Part shown: piece by piece, positions 1 through 6,864 of the stretch | How positions within the stretch are numbered: position 1 is the first letter of the stretch | Layout of the letters: each line of letters starts with the position of its first letter | Source of the DNA: Ectobacillus funiculus | GTDB taxonomy: Bacteria > Bacillota > Bacilli > Bacillales > Bacillaceae_G | Reading direction: 5' to 3' (one strand) | DNA: 64,000 bases | Assembly (NCBI RefSeq): GCF_042429435.1 | Contig: NZ_JBHMAF010000196.1 | Notes under the pieces: generated by a model | What the model was told of the DNA's origin: nothing | Seen by the model: the letters and a program-made list of their open reading frames with translations, nothing else | The model's database searches: none | Program-made: the position numbers and the translations under genes

Positions 1-57
1 ATTCCTAATGTAATGTGAGTAAAAGGTAATCAAAAATATTGTGAGGATACGGAAAAA

Positions 58-89
58 TAAAAAGAAGCTAACCACTTAGCTTCTTTTTA
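58..89. terminator. Intrinsic terminator, likely bidirectional
   Basis: A 14-bp perfect stem (arms 58-71 and 76-89, loop CCAC) is followed by a T-run on the plus strand, and its minus-strand copy ends in T-rich sequence too. It can end the minus-strand tgl transcript and whatever plus-strand gene lies to the left of the window. Confidence 0.8.
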
Positions 90-105
90 TTTTTGAATAG
101 TTTTG

Positions 106-210
106 TTAGTGATTTTCAAAGAAGTTCTGATCTTTCGTACTGAAGGGCACAGGAAATCCAACTGTAAGTAAATCATGCCCAAATCGCGTCTCATGGGCTG
201 TGGTTGTAGC
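106..210 (-). pseudogene. Open remnant of 34 codons downstream of tgl
   Basis: The minus strand reads open for 34 codons between two stops and ends with TVGFPVPFSTKDQNFFENH and a stop at 106-108. No ATG occurs in frame; the only candidate is one internal GTG. It lies between the tgl stop and the terminator at 58-89. The residue mix looks protein-like, but I do not recognise it. It may be the 3' end of a lost gene or chance. Confidence 0.2.
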
Positions 211-222
211 TTAGCTAGCCTT

Positions 223-1053
223 TTAATACACTGCGGTAGTGTGTCCGATTGTAGCAATTACCGCATCGTCGCGGATTGGGGTAAGCGCAATGTTCGTCTG
301 AAGCTTCTCTGGTGAAGCATATTGGCTCATAACCCGATGGTCGAGTCTTGTCACTAAATCCGTTAAATAGGCGGAGAGAAAAGCGTTTGGAATGCGGTGT
401 GCATTTAGGTGGTCTATCACTTGTTTTTTTGTACGAATTCCTACGCCGTGACCGTAATACAATGTATCGCCTAAGTAAATCGTATTCTCTCCTTGCCAAT
501 GCATTTCAGCTGGATTTACTTGAGGGTTTTTAAAGTAAACTAAGTCTCCCGGAAGGACGTTGCCACTTGTTTTCGTAATAAGACGCAAATCGCGGTCATA
601 GTCCCATGTGTATAATAGAAGATTTGCAAACAGCGTATTAAATGTTTCTTCGTTGTATACGCTCAAAAGAGCTTTATAGATAAGGATGATCATGGCGGTT
701 GCACATTCTGTTCCATATTTCTTGCCGTTTGTAAAGATATCACGAATAGCGAGGGACGGAAGTGCTCCTGATCGAAGCTGAAAGCCCCCCAGTCTGGTAC
801 GCTGCCAAAATGCCTCATTGCAGTAGGATTCTTCAAAGATGCGAAATTGTATGCCGCTGTTAAATAGCTCGATGCACGAAAGAATAAGGTTAACGCGGAA
901 GTTCAAGTCAAATGAAAGCTCTTGTAACGATTGATACATATACACTTCTTGATTGCTCGTCAGCAATGTTAATACTTCCTGCTTTGTTTTAAAAAAAGGC
1001 TCTGTATCGTCTGCTATATAAGGGTGTACAATAGAACGACCAATTACAATCAT
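223..1053 (-). CDS. tgl: Protein-glutamine gamma-glutamyltransferase (spore coat transglutaminase)
   Basis: This 276-aa protein matches the Bacillus spore-coat transglutaminase Tgl, which forms epsilon-(gamma-glutamyl)lysine cross-links between coat proteins late in sporulation. The catalytic cysteine is C117, in the stretch YGTECATAM. A further conserved block (YTWDYD, then GDLVYFKNP) and the C-terminus IRDDAVIATIG also fit the family. A longer reading begins at 1101, but the ATG at 1053 has a GGGGTGGG ribosome site at good distance and gives the length I remember for the B. cereus group. The gene stands alone on the minus strand and is probably sporulation-controlled, although I did not identify a sigma-K promoter. 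Confidence 0.93.
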   Translation of the reverse strand: MIVIGRSIVHPYIADDTEPFFKTKQEVLTLLTSNQEVYMYQSLQELSFDLNFRVNLILSCIELFNSGIQFRIFEESYCNEAFWQRTRLGGFQLRSGALPSLAIRDIFTNGKKYGTECATAMIILIYKALLSVYNEETFNTLFANLLLYTWDYDRDLRLITKTSGNVLPGDLVYFKNPQVNPAEMHWQGENTIYLGDTLYYGHGVGIRTKKQVIDHLNAHRIPNAFLSAYLTDLVTRLDHRVMSQYASPEKLQTNIALTPIRDDAVIATIGHTTAVY

Positions 1054-1170
1054 GACATAATCCCACCCCATATTGTTAAATTTCTTAATAGAATATGACA
1101 AAGTAGAAAGAACGGTGAGGAATATGTTCGAGTACGCGCAATAGCTTGCCAGCCAAGATCTAGATATTGT

Positions 1171-1304
1171 AAAGAAAACTCGCCGATTGGCGAGCCCCGC
1201 CTTTGGGCGAAAACAGAGATGTAGCCCTACTTATACTGTATTCCTAAAATTTCTGATTACGTCGAATTTGCTTCCAGCTGGAAATTTATACTTGCCTACA
1301 ATAC
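1171..1304 (-). repeat. Dispersed repeat family 1, copy A
   Basis: A full-length copy in reverse orientation. The hairpin CTCGCCGATTGGCGAG is at the left end here, and the AAATTTC arms lie at the right. It fills the gap between tgl and the speA terminator. Confidence 0.85.
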
Positions 1305-1311
1305 AAAATAG

Positions 1312-1340
1312 AAAGCCCTCTGCTTTGACAGAGGGCTTTT
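1312..1340 (-). terminator. speA terminator
   Basis: An 11-bp stem (arms 1312-1322 and 1329-1339) is followed on the minus strand by a T-rich tract. It lies about 95 bp beyond the speA stop and also has T residues on the plus strand. Confidence 0.75.
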
Positions 1341-1431
1341 CCCCGCTTTAACGGGAATGTATAGTAAAAGTTTGCAAATGGCCGATATAGAGGCTTCTGG
1401 CGCTCTCAAATATCATTTCGGTGAATTTTCT

Positions 1432-2904
1432 TTATACAATCGGTTTATATTCCTTAATTACTCGGAGCGTTTTTAATTCCATATCTTCCGGTCCTTGTAC
1501 AGGAAGACCAGCTTTGAGGTTCTTTTGAATATATTCCAGGTTTTCGGCTGTAATAATTTCTCCAGGTGTAAGAATTGGAATACCAGGCGGATAGACCATA
1601 ACGAATTCAGCAATAATACGTCCTGCTGCCTCCTCAAATGGAACAGTTTCCGCTTCTGAATAAAATGCATCGCGAGGAGAAAGTGCTAATACGGGAATGT
1701 CAGGTATTTCTACATTGATTTCGGTTCCTTCTTCTGCTTGATGCTTACATGTATCTGATAAATCTTGGAGTGCGTGTACAAGAAGATTTGCCTCTTCGTC
1801 TGTGTCTCCTATGGTAATCAAACAGAGGATGTTATATAGGTCTGACATTTCCACTTCAATATTATATTTCTCACGCAGCCAAAGCTCTGCGTCATGTCCG
1901 GTAATCCCTAAGTCCTTCACTGAAACGATGAGCTTTGTCGGATCCATATCGAAAGCTGCGTCTGTCCCAAGGCGCTCTTCGCCTGGACAATATAAATAAG
2001 GGATCTCGTTCACTTGTTTTCGCACGCGTTGCGCCAGATGAATTGTTTCAGCAAGGAGTCTTTTTCCCTCTGTTGCAAGCTGTTTTCTCGCCGCATCTAA
2101 AGAAGCAAGTAAAATATATGATGTGGATGTTGTCGTAAGCATACTAATGATAGCTTGTACATGCTTCACGTTTACGAGTCCTTCTTTTACATTCAGGATC
2201 GAGCTTTGTGTTAATGAGCCCCCAAGCTTATGAACGCTTGTCGCTGCCATGTCAGCCCCTGCTTGCATCGCTGACATCGGCAAATCCTCGTGAAAGTGAA
2301 TATGAACACCGTGCGCTTCATCGACGAGAACAGGAACACCGTGAGAATGAGCAATTTCAACAAGATGCTTTAAATCCGCTGCGAATCCAAAATATGTGGG
2401 ATTGATAACAAGTAATCCTTTTGCGTCGGGGTGCTCTTCTAATGCTCTTTTTACAGACGCAATCGTCATGCCGTGAGAAATGCCTAAAGTAGGATCAATC
2501 TCAGGATGAATGAAAATAGGCCTTGCTCCAGAAAAAATAATGGCCGCCATAACGGATTTATGCACGTTGCGAGGTACGAGGATTTTATCCCCTGGTCCGC
2601 AAACACTCATAACCATCGTCATAATGGCGCCGCTTGTTCCTTGTACTGAGAAAAATGTATGGTCTGCGCCAAATGCTTCGGCAGCAAGCTGCTGCGCTTT
2701 CTTAATCATTCCTTTCGGATGATGAAGATCGTCAAGTGGCGCGATATTGATCAAGTCGATCGATAATGCGTTTTGCCCAATAAATTCCCGGAATTCCGGA
2801 TCCATTCCTTGCCCTTTTTTATGCCCTGGAATGTGAAATTGAACAGGATTTTTTTTGCTATGTTCAACTAGAGAAGTGAACAACGGTGTTTCATATTGGG
2901 ACAA
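1432..2904 (-). CDS. speA: Arginine decarboxylase (PLP-dependent, Orn/Lys/Arg decarboxylase class I fold)
   Basis: This enzyme converts arginine to agmatine, the first step of polyamine synthesis in Bacillus. The PLP-binding lysine is K226 in the motif SVHKLGGS, and the cofactor-contacting DEAHG motif is at 195-199. The N-terminal block FHIPGHKKG is typical of the family. The TTG at 2904 is preferred over a GTG at 2913, because the ribosome site AAGGGGTG lies 6 bases upstream of the TTG but overlaps the GTG. The resulting 490 aa equals the B. subtilis SpeA length as I remember it. The gene is monocistronic and has its own terminator at 1312-1340. Confidence 0.93.
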   Translation of the reverse strand: MSQYETPLFTSLVEHSKKNPVQFHIPGHKKGQGMDPEFREFIGQNALSIDLINIAPLDDLHHPKGMIKKAQQLAAEAFGADHTFFSVQGTSGAIMTMVMSVCGPGDKILVPRNVHKSVMAAIIFSGARPIFIHPEIDPTLGISHGMTIASVKRALEEHPDAKGLLVINPTYFGFAADLKHLVEIAHSHGVPVLVDEAHGVHIHFHEDLPMSAMQAGADMAATSVHKLGGSLTQSSILNVKEGLVNVKHVQAIISMLTTTSTSYILLASLDAARKQLATEGKRLLAETIHLAQRVRKQVNEIPYLYCPGEERLGTDAAFDMDPTKLIVSVKDLGITGHDAELWLREKYNIEVEMSDLYNILCLITIGDTDEEANLLVHALQDLSDTCKHQAEEGTEINVEIPDIPVLALSPRDAFYSEAETVPFEEAAGRIIAEFVMVYPPGIPILTPGEIITAENLEYIQKNLKAGLPVQGPEDMELKTLRVIKEYKPIV

Positions 2905-3146
2905 CTTATACACCCCTTTTTCATAGTTTTATTCCCGATCTGTTTCATGTCCATTAGAGAACGGGAGTCGGTTTATACAACTTTTTATCTGAACAAATAC
3001 TTGTCATTCGATACAAAACAAATGAATTATATCACCTATATCAGTGGATGTATATACAAATTGCTGTAACCGATTTGTTTTTTTATATTAGGAAGAAAAC
3101 GGTGAAACAAATTTTAAAAAATCTTCCCGGCAGCTGTACGTTTTTG
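2905..3146. other. Intergenic region upstream of speA with no gene seen
   Basis: This A/T-rich stretch must hold the speA promoter on the minus strand. I found no convincing -35/-10 pair or open reading frame. To its right, repeats fill 3147-3479, and 3480-3727 up to yktA holds only the yktA leader, with no gene or clear structure. Confidence 0.6.
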
Positions 3147-3205
3147 CACTTTAAGAAGGCATAAATTTTCGGGGTGATGTCTAGCTCCCAAGGCCCGTTT
3201 TTCTT
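3147..3205 (+). repeat. Dispersed repeat family 2, internally deleted copy
   Basis: The left end is CACTTTAAGAAGGCATAAAT followed by the family 2 core TCGGGGTGATGTCTAGCTCC. It then jumps to the family end CCGTTTTTCTTA, so the middle of the element (about 90 bp) is missing. It abuts family 1 copy B. Confidence 0.6.
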
Positions 3206-3479
3206 ACACTTTAAGAAAGTATAAATTTCTAGCTATATAAGTTGAATTTAATTCTTGCACCTTCTTAATTCAGTTACTAAATCATCATTCAAATTGCCTT
3301 TGCAGGGCAACGTATTCTGTACGACCTTTGGCTACAATGGGGTTATGGGAAAATATTTAGTTCAACTTATATAGAAGCTAATTCGACGTAGTGAGAAGTT
3401 TTAGGGATAAAGTATTAGTAGGGCTACGCCCCTGTCTTCGCCCAAAGGCAGATCTTCGCCAATCAGCGAGTTTTCTTTA
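3205..3479 (+). repeat. Dispersed repeat family 1, copy B, split by a nested element
   Basis: The left arm (3205-3235) and right part (3372-3479) join into a normal family 1 copy once the 136-bp insert is removed. The arms use the ACTTTA/TAAAGT and TTTCT/AGAA version of the hairpin. The terminal hairpin ends TTTTCTTTA at 3479. Confidence 0.8.
3236..3371. mobile_element. 136-bp MITE-like element with TA target duplication
   Basis: The left end TATAAGTTGAA is exactly inverted at the right end TTCAACTTATA. A TA dinucleotide flanks each side (3234-3235 and 3372-3373). Removing the element plus one TA restores the CTAGCTAGAAGC sequence seen in other family 1 copies. TA duplication with short inverted ends is the signature of IS630/Tc1/mariner-type elements. 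It has no coding capacity, so it would need a transposase in trans. Confidence 0.75.
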
Positions 3480-3727
3480 AAGCAATAGGCGCTAGTAGAA
3501 GGCTGTATGTCGCAGCTGTTTGTTTGACTCTATATGCATAATGCAAGTAAGATAGAGGATACAAGCAGATTATCCGAGGCGTTTGTAGAGGCGGTTCAAA
3601 TGAGGAATTTGTGTAGGCATTCATATGATGGGAATAATAATGGAAGCTAAAGTTGCACAAAATGAATGCAGAGAAAATTTAGGCGCCACAAACAGCAGGA
3701 AGATGGAACAACAAATGAGGTGATAAG

Positions 3728-3997
3728 ATGGAGTATCAATACCCCCTCGCCTACGATTGGTCGACTGATGAAATCGTTGATGCAATCCGCTTTTATGAAG
3801 CGGTAGAACAGGCGTATGAAAAAGGAATTAAGCGTGTAGCATTGATGGATGCATATCGTCGTTTCAAGGAGATTGTACCAAGTAAGGCTGAGGAGAAAAA
3901 ACTGTGCGGAGAGTTTGAAGAGATCAGTACATATTCCTGTTATCGTGTGATGCAACGGGCAAAGGATATAGAAGATGCCGCTGTAGTGAAAATGTAA
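3728..3997 (+). CDS. yktA: UPF0223 family protein YktA
   Basis: An 89-aa acidic, Tyr-rich soluble protein of the UPF0223 family, recognised from the opening YPLAYDWSTDEIVDAI and its position after speA. The function is unknown. The ATG follows GAGGTGATAAG. It faces yktB convergently, with a shared terminator at 4079-4106. There is no membrane segment or signal peptide. Confidence 0.85.
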   Translation: MEYQYPLAYDWSTDEIVDAIRFYEAVEQAYEKGIKRVALMDAYRRFKEIVPSKAEEKKLCGEFEEISTYSCYRVMQRAKDIEDAAVVKM

Positions 3998-4078
3998 CAA
4001 TAGATACGTGAATTGTTAGAATTTAAAAAATATTTTGAAATATAATAAAGTAGGTGCTATAATGATACAACATCGAAG

Positions 4079-4106
4079 AAACGGACAATGCACTCATTGT
4101 CCGTTT
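4079..4106. terminator. Bidirectional terminator between yktA and yktB
   Basis: A perfect 12-bp stem (4079-4090 and 4095-4106, loop CACT) lies between two convergent genes and has T-rich tails on both strands. Confidence 0.8.
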
Positions 4107-4110
4107 TATG

Positions 4111-4737
4111 CTATCTTCGGCCTACTTTGTAAAGGGGGAGGAGTGTTGCAAACGTATCTTGTATACGCTGTAAAAAGGATTCATTATCTAACTGCAAAGC
4201 TTCTTCTTTTGAAAGATGAACTCCAACAAGCAATTCGGCCTTTTTCACTTTGGCAAGGCGTTCTAACATAATTTGCAAAGCTTCCTTTGTTAAAGCACTG
4301 TGCAAAGACACGTCAGGCTTTGTATGATCGATGGACCAGACAAAGTGTCCCGGTACAGATATGTAAATATCTTCTAGGTGCTCTAAATAGGCTGCGGCAT
4401 AATCAGCCTTTTCTGGACATTCATAGATTAAACCGAAATAAATAAAAACATGTGTTCCCCAAAGGCCTACTTGAAAATGAGGCATCATCTTATAGCCGCG
4501 TTTGTTTGCAGCAAATGCGACCCAAGTATCCTTCGGAGGATTGACAGTACGGCGCGCATGCTTTGCGACATGATAGAAGAACGCCTCGCCTGTTTCTTTT
4601 GTAAGGAACGGGACAAAATGCTCGCCAATTGCCTCAAGCTTCGGACGTATATGTGTGATGATTTCTGTCATACGCTCCTCGAGTCCATCCACCGAGAACG
4701 CGGCAAAATCTTGTAGTTGCAAGTTTGTTTGTTTCAT
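4111..4737 (-). CDS. yktB: UPF0637 family protein YktB
   Basis: A 208-aa soluble protein of the UPF0637 family (DUF1054), recognised by family features such as the internal PHFQVGLWG block and by its neighbours yktA and ykzI. The molecular function is not known. The ATG at 4737 is preceded by GGGGGAAAACAT. It is the only minus-strand gene between yktA and suhB and ends just beyond the shared hairpin with yktA. Confidence 0.85.
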   Translation of the reverse strand: MKQTNLQLQDFAAFSVDGLEERMTEIITHIRPKLEAIGEHFVPFLTKETGEAFFYHVAKHARRTVNPPKDTWVAFAANKRGYKMMPHFQVGLWGTHVFIYFGLIYECPEKADYAAAYLEHLEDIYISVPGHFVWSIDHTKPDVSLHSALTKEALQIMLERLAKVKKAELLVGVHLSKEEALQLDNESFLQRIQDTFATLLPLYKVGRR

Positions 4738-4947
4738 ATGTTTTCCCCCACAAAATAAAAGTTGTTTTTTATTCTAGCATAGCTTGTACCATTCATAAAA
4801 AGGAACGCTCAAAAAAAATATAGGTAAAAATACAAATTTGTTGCATAGAGGATTTATCCCACATAATATGATATAAAACAAAATATCAGAAAATTGAGCA
4901 GATTCTAGGTCATGGGCAAACTAAAAACTGGGAGGAGGCAAATAGAA

Positions 4948-5136
4948 ATGAGACAGGTGATTAATGCACTAAAACGAACTGATGCAGAAAAAAGAATTCC
5001 GGTATTGCGTTTGGAGCTGGATTACGAGCTAGCAACATTATACGATGCAATGATGGAAAATGACGAAACAAAAAAGGAAGAATGCAAAAAAAAGTTAGAA
5101 GTATTACGACTTGAAATGATCCGCCTAGAAGCATAA
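4948..5136 (+). CDS. ykzI: Small conserved protein YkzI
   Basis: A 62-aa charged, probably helical protein. An upstream in-frame ATG at 4912 would add 12 residues, but the ATG at 4948 has the site GGGAGGAGGCAAATAGAA and gives the usual length. It is named by position, since B. subtilis has a gene of about 63 aa just before suhB (yktC). The sequence is mostly alternating Lys/Glu/Leu with no catalytic motif. Function unknown. Confidence 0.75.
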   Translation: MRQVINALKRTDAEKRIPVLRLELDYELATLYDAMMENDETKKEECKKKLEVLRLEMIRLEA

Positions 5137-5166
5137 TAATATCGTATGTATAAACCAGCATTTGGT

Positions 5167-5193
5167 GCGAACCTCTTAACAAGGTTCGTTTTT
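5167..5193 (+). terminator. Terminator after ykzI
   Basis: The stem CGAACCT/AGGTTCG (5168-5174 and 5182-5188) is followed by TTTTTT. It separates ykzI from suhB. Confidence 0.75.
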
Positions 5194-5225
5194 TCTGTGA
5201 ACAGTATAGACTGGAGTGTGGACTC

Positions 5226-6017
5226 ATGCAAGAGATATGGAAAAAGATAGACGCTCATGCGAAGCAATGGACGAAGGAAGCAGGAGGCCTGCTCGTTTCT
5301 TCCTTAAAAGACTCCCTTTTGATTGAAACAAAATCAAATGCCTCTGACCTTGTGACAAATATGGATCGGCAAATTGAACAGTTTTTTATTGAGAAAATCC
5401 AAAGCACGTATCCGAACCATCGTGTGTTGGGAGAGGAAGGCTATGGAGATGATATCACCTCTTCAGATGGAACGGTATGGCTCATTGATCCAATTGATGG
5501 GACGATGAATTTTGTGCACCAGAAGCGGAATTTCGCCATTTCAATCGGTGTATACCATGACGGCGTTGGGAAAATCGGTCTTGTGTATGATCCCGTTCAT
5601 GATGAGCTGTATCATGCATTAGAAGGAGAAGGTGCATATTGCAATGGAATAGAAATTCCAAAGCTTGAGCCAGGCTCGGTATCAGAAGGTGTTGTTGCTG
5701 TGAACGCGACGTGGCTTACCGAAAATCGAAGGCTGGATCATAGGAAAATGGCAGAGCTTGTGCGCCGTGCAAGAGGCACGCGCTCCTATGGCTGCGCAGC
5801 GCTTGAGATTGTGTATGTAGCAACAGGCAGACTAGACGCTTATATAACCCCTCGTTTGTCGCCTTGGGATTTTGGCGGCGGTGCGGTCATTGTACAAGAG
5901 GCAGGTGGAATCATTACCACGTTTGCTGGAGAGCCACTAGGCCTAGTGGGTCAAAGCAGCGTATTAGTGGCGAAGCCAGGCGTTTACGAGCAAGTAATTG
6001 AATACGTAAAAGGATAA
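5226..6017 (+). CDS. suhB: Inositol monophosphatase family protein
   Basis: This 263-aa Mg-dependent phosphatase of the IMPase/SuhB family hydrolyses myo-inositol phosphates or related sugar phosphates. The metal-binding motifs are in place: GEEG near residue 70, DPIDGTMNF near residues 90-98, and the C-terminal PWDFGGG. It corresponds to B. subtilis yktC. The stop codon TAA at 6015-6017 is formed at the junction with a family 1 repeat, whose terminal TAAAGAAAA begins at the same base. The last residues (EYVKG) are therefore immediately followed by repeat DNA. Confidence 0.9.
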   Translation: MQEIWKKIDAHAKQWTKEAGGLLVSSLKDSLLIETKSNASDLVTNMDRQIEQFFIEKIQSTYPNHRVLGEEGYGDDITSSDGTVWLIDPIDGTMNFVHQKRNFAISIGVYHDGVGKIGLVYDPVHDELYHALEGEGAYCNGIEIPKLEPGSVSEGVVAVNATWLTENRRLDHRKMAELVRRARGTRSYGCAALEIVYVATGRLDAYITPRLSPWDFGGGAVIVQEAGGIITTFAGEPLGLVGQSSVLVAKPGVYEQVIEYVKG

Positions 6018-6150
6018 AGAAAACTCGCCGATTGACGAGCCCTGCTCTTGGGTGAAGCCAGAGGCGTAGTTGCACTTATACTGTATTCCTAAAATTTCCG
6101 CCTACGTCGAATCGACTTTCAGCTGGAAATTTATACTTTCCTACAGTGTA
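6015..6150 (-). repeat. Dispersed repeat family 1, copy C1
   Basis: A full-length copy in reverse orientation, starting at the suhB stop codon. The terminal hairpin here is CTCGCCGATTGACGAG (one mismatch). It runs directly into a second, truncated copy. Confidence 0.85.
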
Positions 6151-6206
6151 AAGAAAACTCGCCGATTGACGAGCCCCGCTCTTGGGTGAAGCCAGAGGCG
6201 TAGTTG
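6149..6206 (-). repeat. Dispersed repeat family 1, copy C2 (truncated)
   Basis: It repeats the first 58 bases of copy C1 almost exactly, including the terminal hairpin and CTTGGGTGAAGCC, and then stops after GCGTAGTTG. This gives a head-to-tail array. Confidence 0.8.
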
Positions 6207-6238
6207 TCCTGATATTTTCTTAAAAGTGTGAGATAGGA

Positions 6239-6273
6239 AAGGGAGCATGCGAATGTATCGTATGCTCCCTTTT
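6239..6273 (+). terminator. Terminator downstream of suhB and the repeat pair
   Basis: The inverted repeat GGGAGCATGCGA/TCGTATGCTCCC (one G-T pair) is followed by TTTT. It would stop plus-strand readthrough from suhB across the repeats. Confidence 0.7.
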
Positions 6274-6393
6274 CCTGTTTAGGTAGGTGTTGGAAGGAAA
6301 TTCTTATTCATACAAGCTAAACAGTATGAGAACCTTATTGAAAAGGTACACATTCTATTTATACAATTCCATTGAAACGGAAACAATTCACAT

Positions 6394-6431
6394 AAGGGAT
6401 AATTTCTGTGAGTTCACAGAAATTATCCCTT
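6394..6431 (-). terminator. Perfect 18-bp inverted repeat overlapping the ylaF 3' end
   Basis: The arms at 6394-6411 and 6414-6431 match exactly around a 2-base centre. The right arm includes the ylaF stop codon and last codons. There is no long T-run on the minus strand, so it may act as an mRNA 3'-end stabiliser as much as a terminator. Confidence 0.55.
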
Positions 6432-6599
6432 GCGAAGCTTTCGTTTTGTTGCAAAGCCATATCCCATTGTTACGAGTAGGCCGATTACACAAGCAATTGT
6501 ACCAATGGTGCTTTGTTCGGCAATCATAATACCGATGCCAGTCATAAAGATAACAGCAATCACAGCAAGAATTAAAAAACGATATTGAAGTTGTTCCAT
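6423..6599 (-). CDS. ylaF: Small two-helix membrane protein YlaF
   Basis: A 58-aa protein with two hydrophobic helices (about residues 8-26 and 32-48) and a basic tail, TKRKLRKG. The ATG at 6599 has the site GGAGGGTGAAAAT. The position just upstream of and divergent from bipA, the size and the topology match B. subtilis ylaF (DUF5325). Function unknown. The 3' end lies inside a perfect 18-bp inverted repeat. Confidence 0.75.
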   Translation of the reverse strand: MEQLQYRFLILAVIAVIFMTGIGIMIAEQSTIGTIACVIGLLVTMGYGFATKRKLRKG

Positions 6600-6795
6600 A
6601 TTTTCACCCTCCTTGTATATTGTACTTTACACAATTATGAGAAAACAATGGATTTTAGGCTGCGAATATAAAATTTCCTTGTATATTTTGGCTAAAGATG
6701 CCATGAGAGGGACCGGCTGCAAGTGAGTAACGATCTTTTTTGTTTGAAAAAAGCTAGGGATTCATGTTCAATCTGTTTTCTTTATATGATCTTGG

Positions 6796-6825
6796 TTGCA
6801 ACTTAGTCGGGTTCGCTCTTATAAT
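6796..6825 (+). promoter_or_regulatory. Sigma-A promoter for bipA
   Basis: TTGCAA (6796-6801) and TATAAT (6820-6825) are separated by 18 bp, about 40 bp before the bipA TTG start. Confidence 0.65.
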
Positions 6826-6864
6826 AGAAAGGGTTAAAAAGATGAATAGTAGGAGCTGGACAGA

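Noticed and set aside
3463..3660. Minus-strand open frame of 65 codons before yktA
   Set aside because: It starts without a site and ends in a family 1 repeat; the translated sequence is Tyr/His-rich and low in structure.
6287..6529. Plus-strand open frame of 80 codons
   Set aside because: It reads through the antisense of ylaF and both arms of a perfect inverted repeat, and has no ribosome site.
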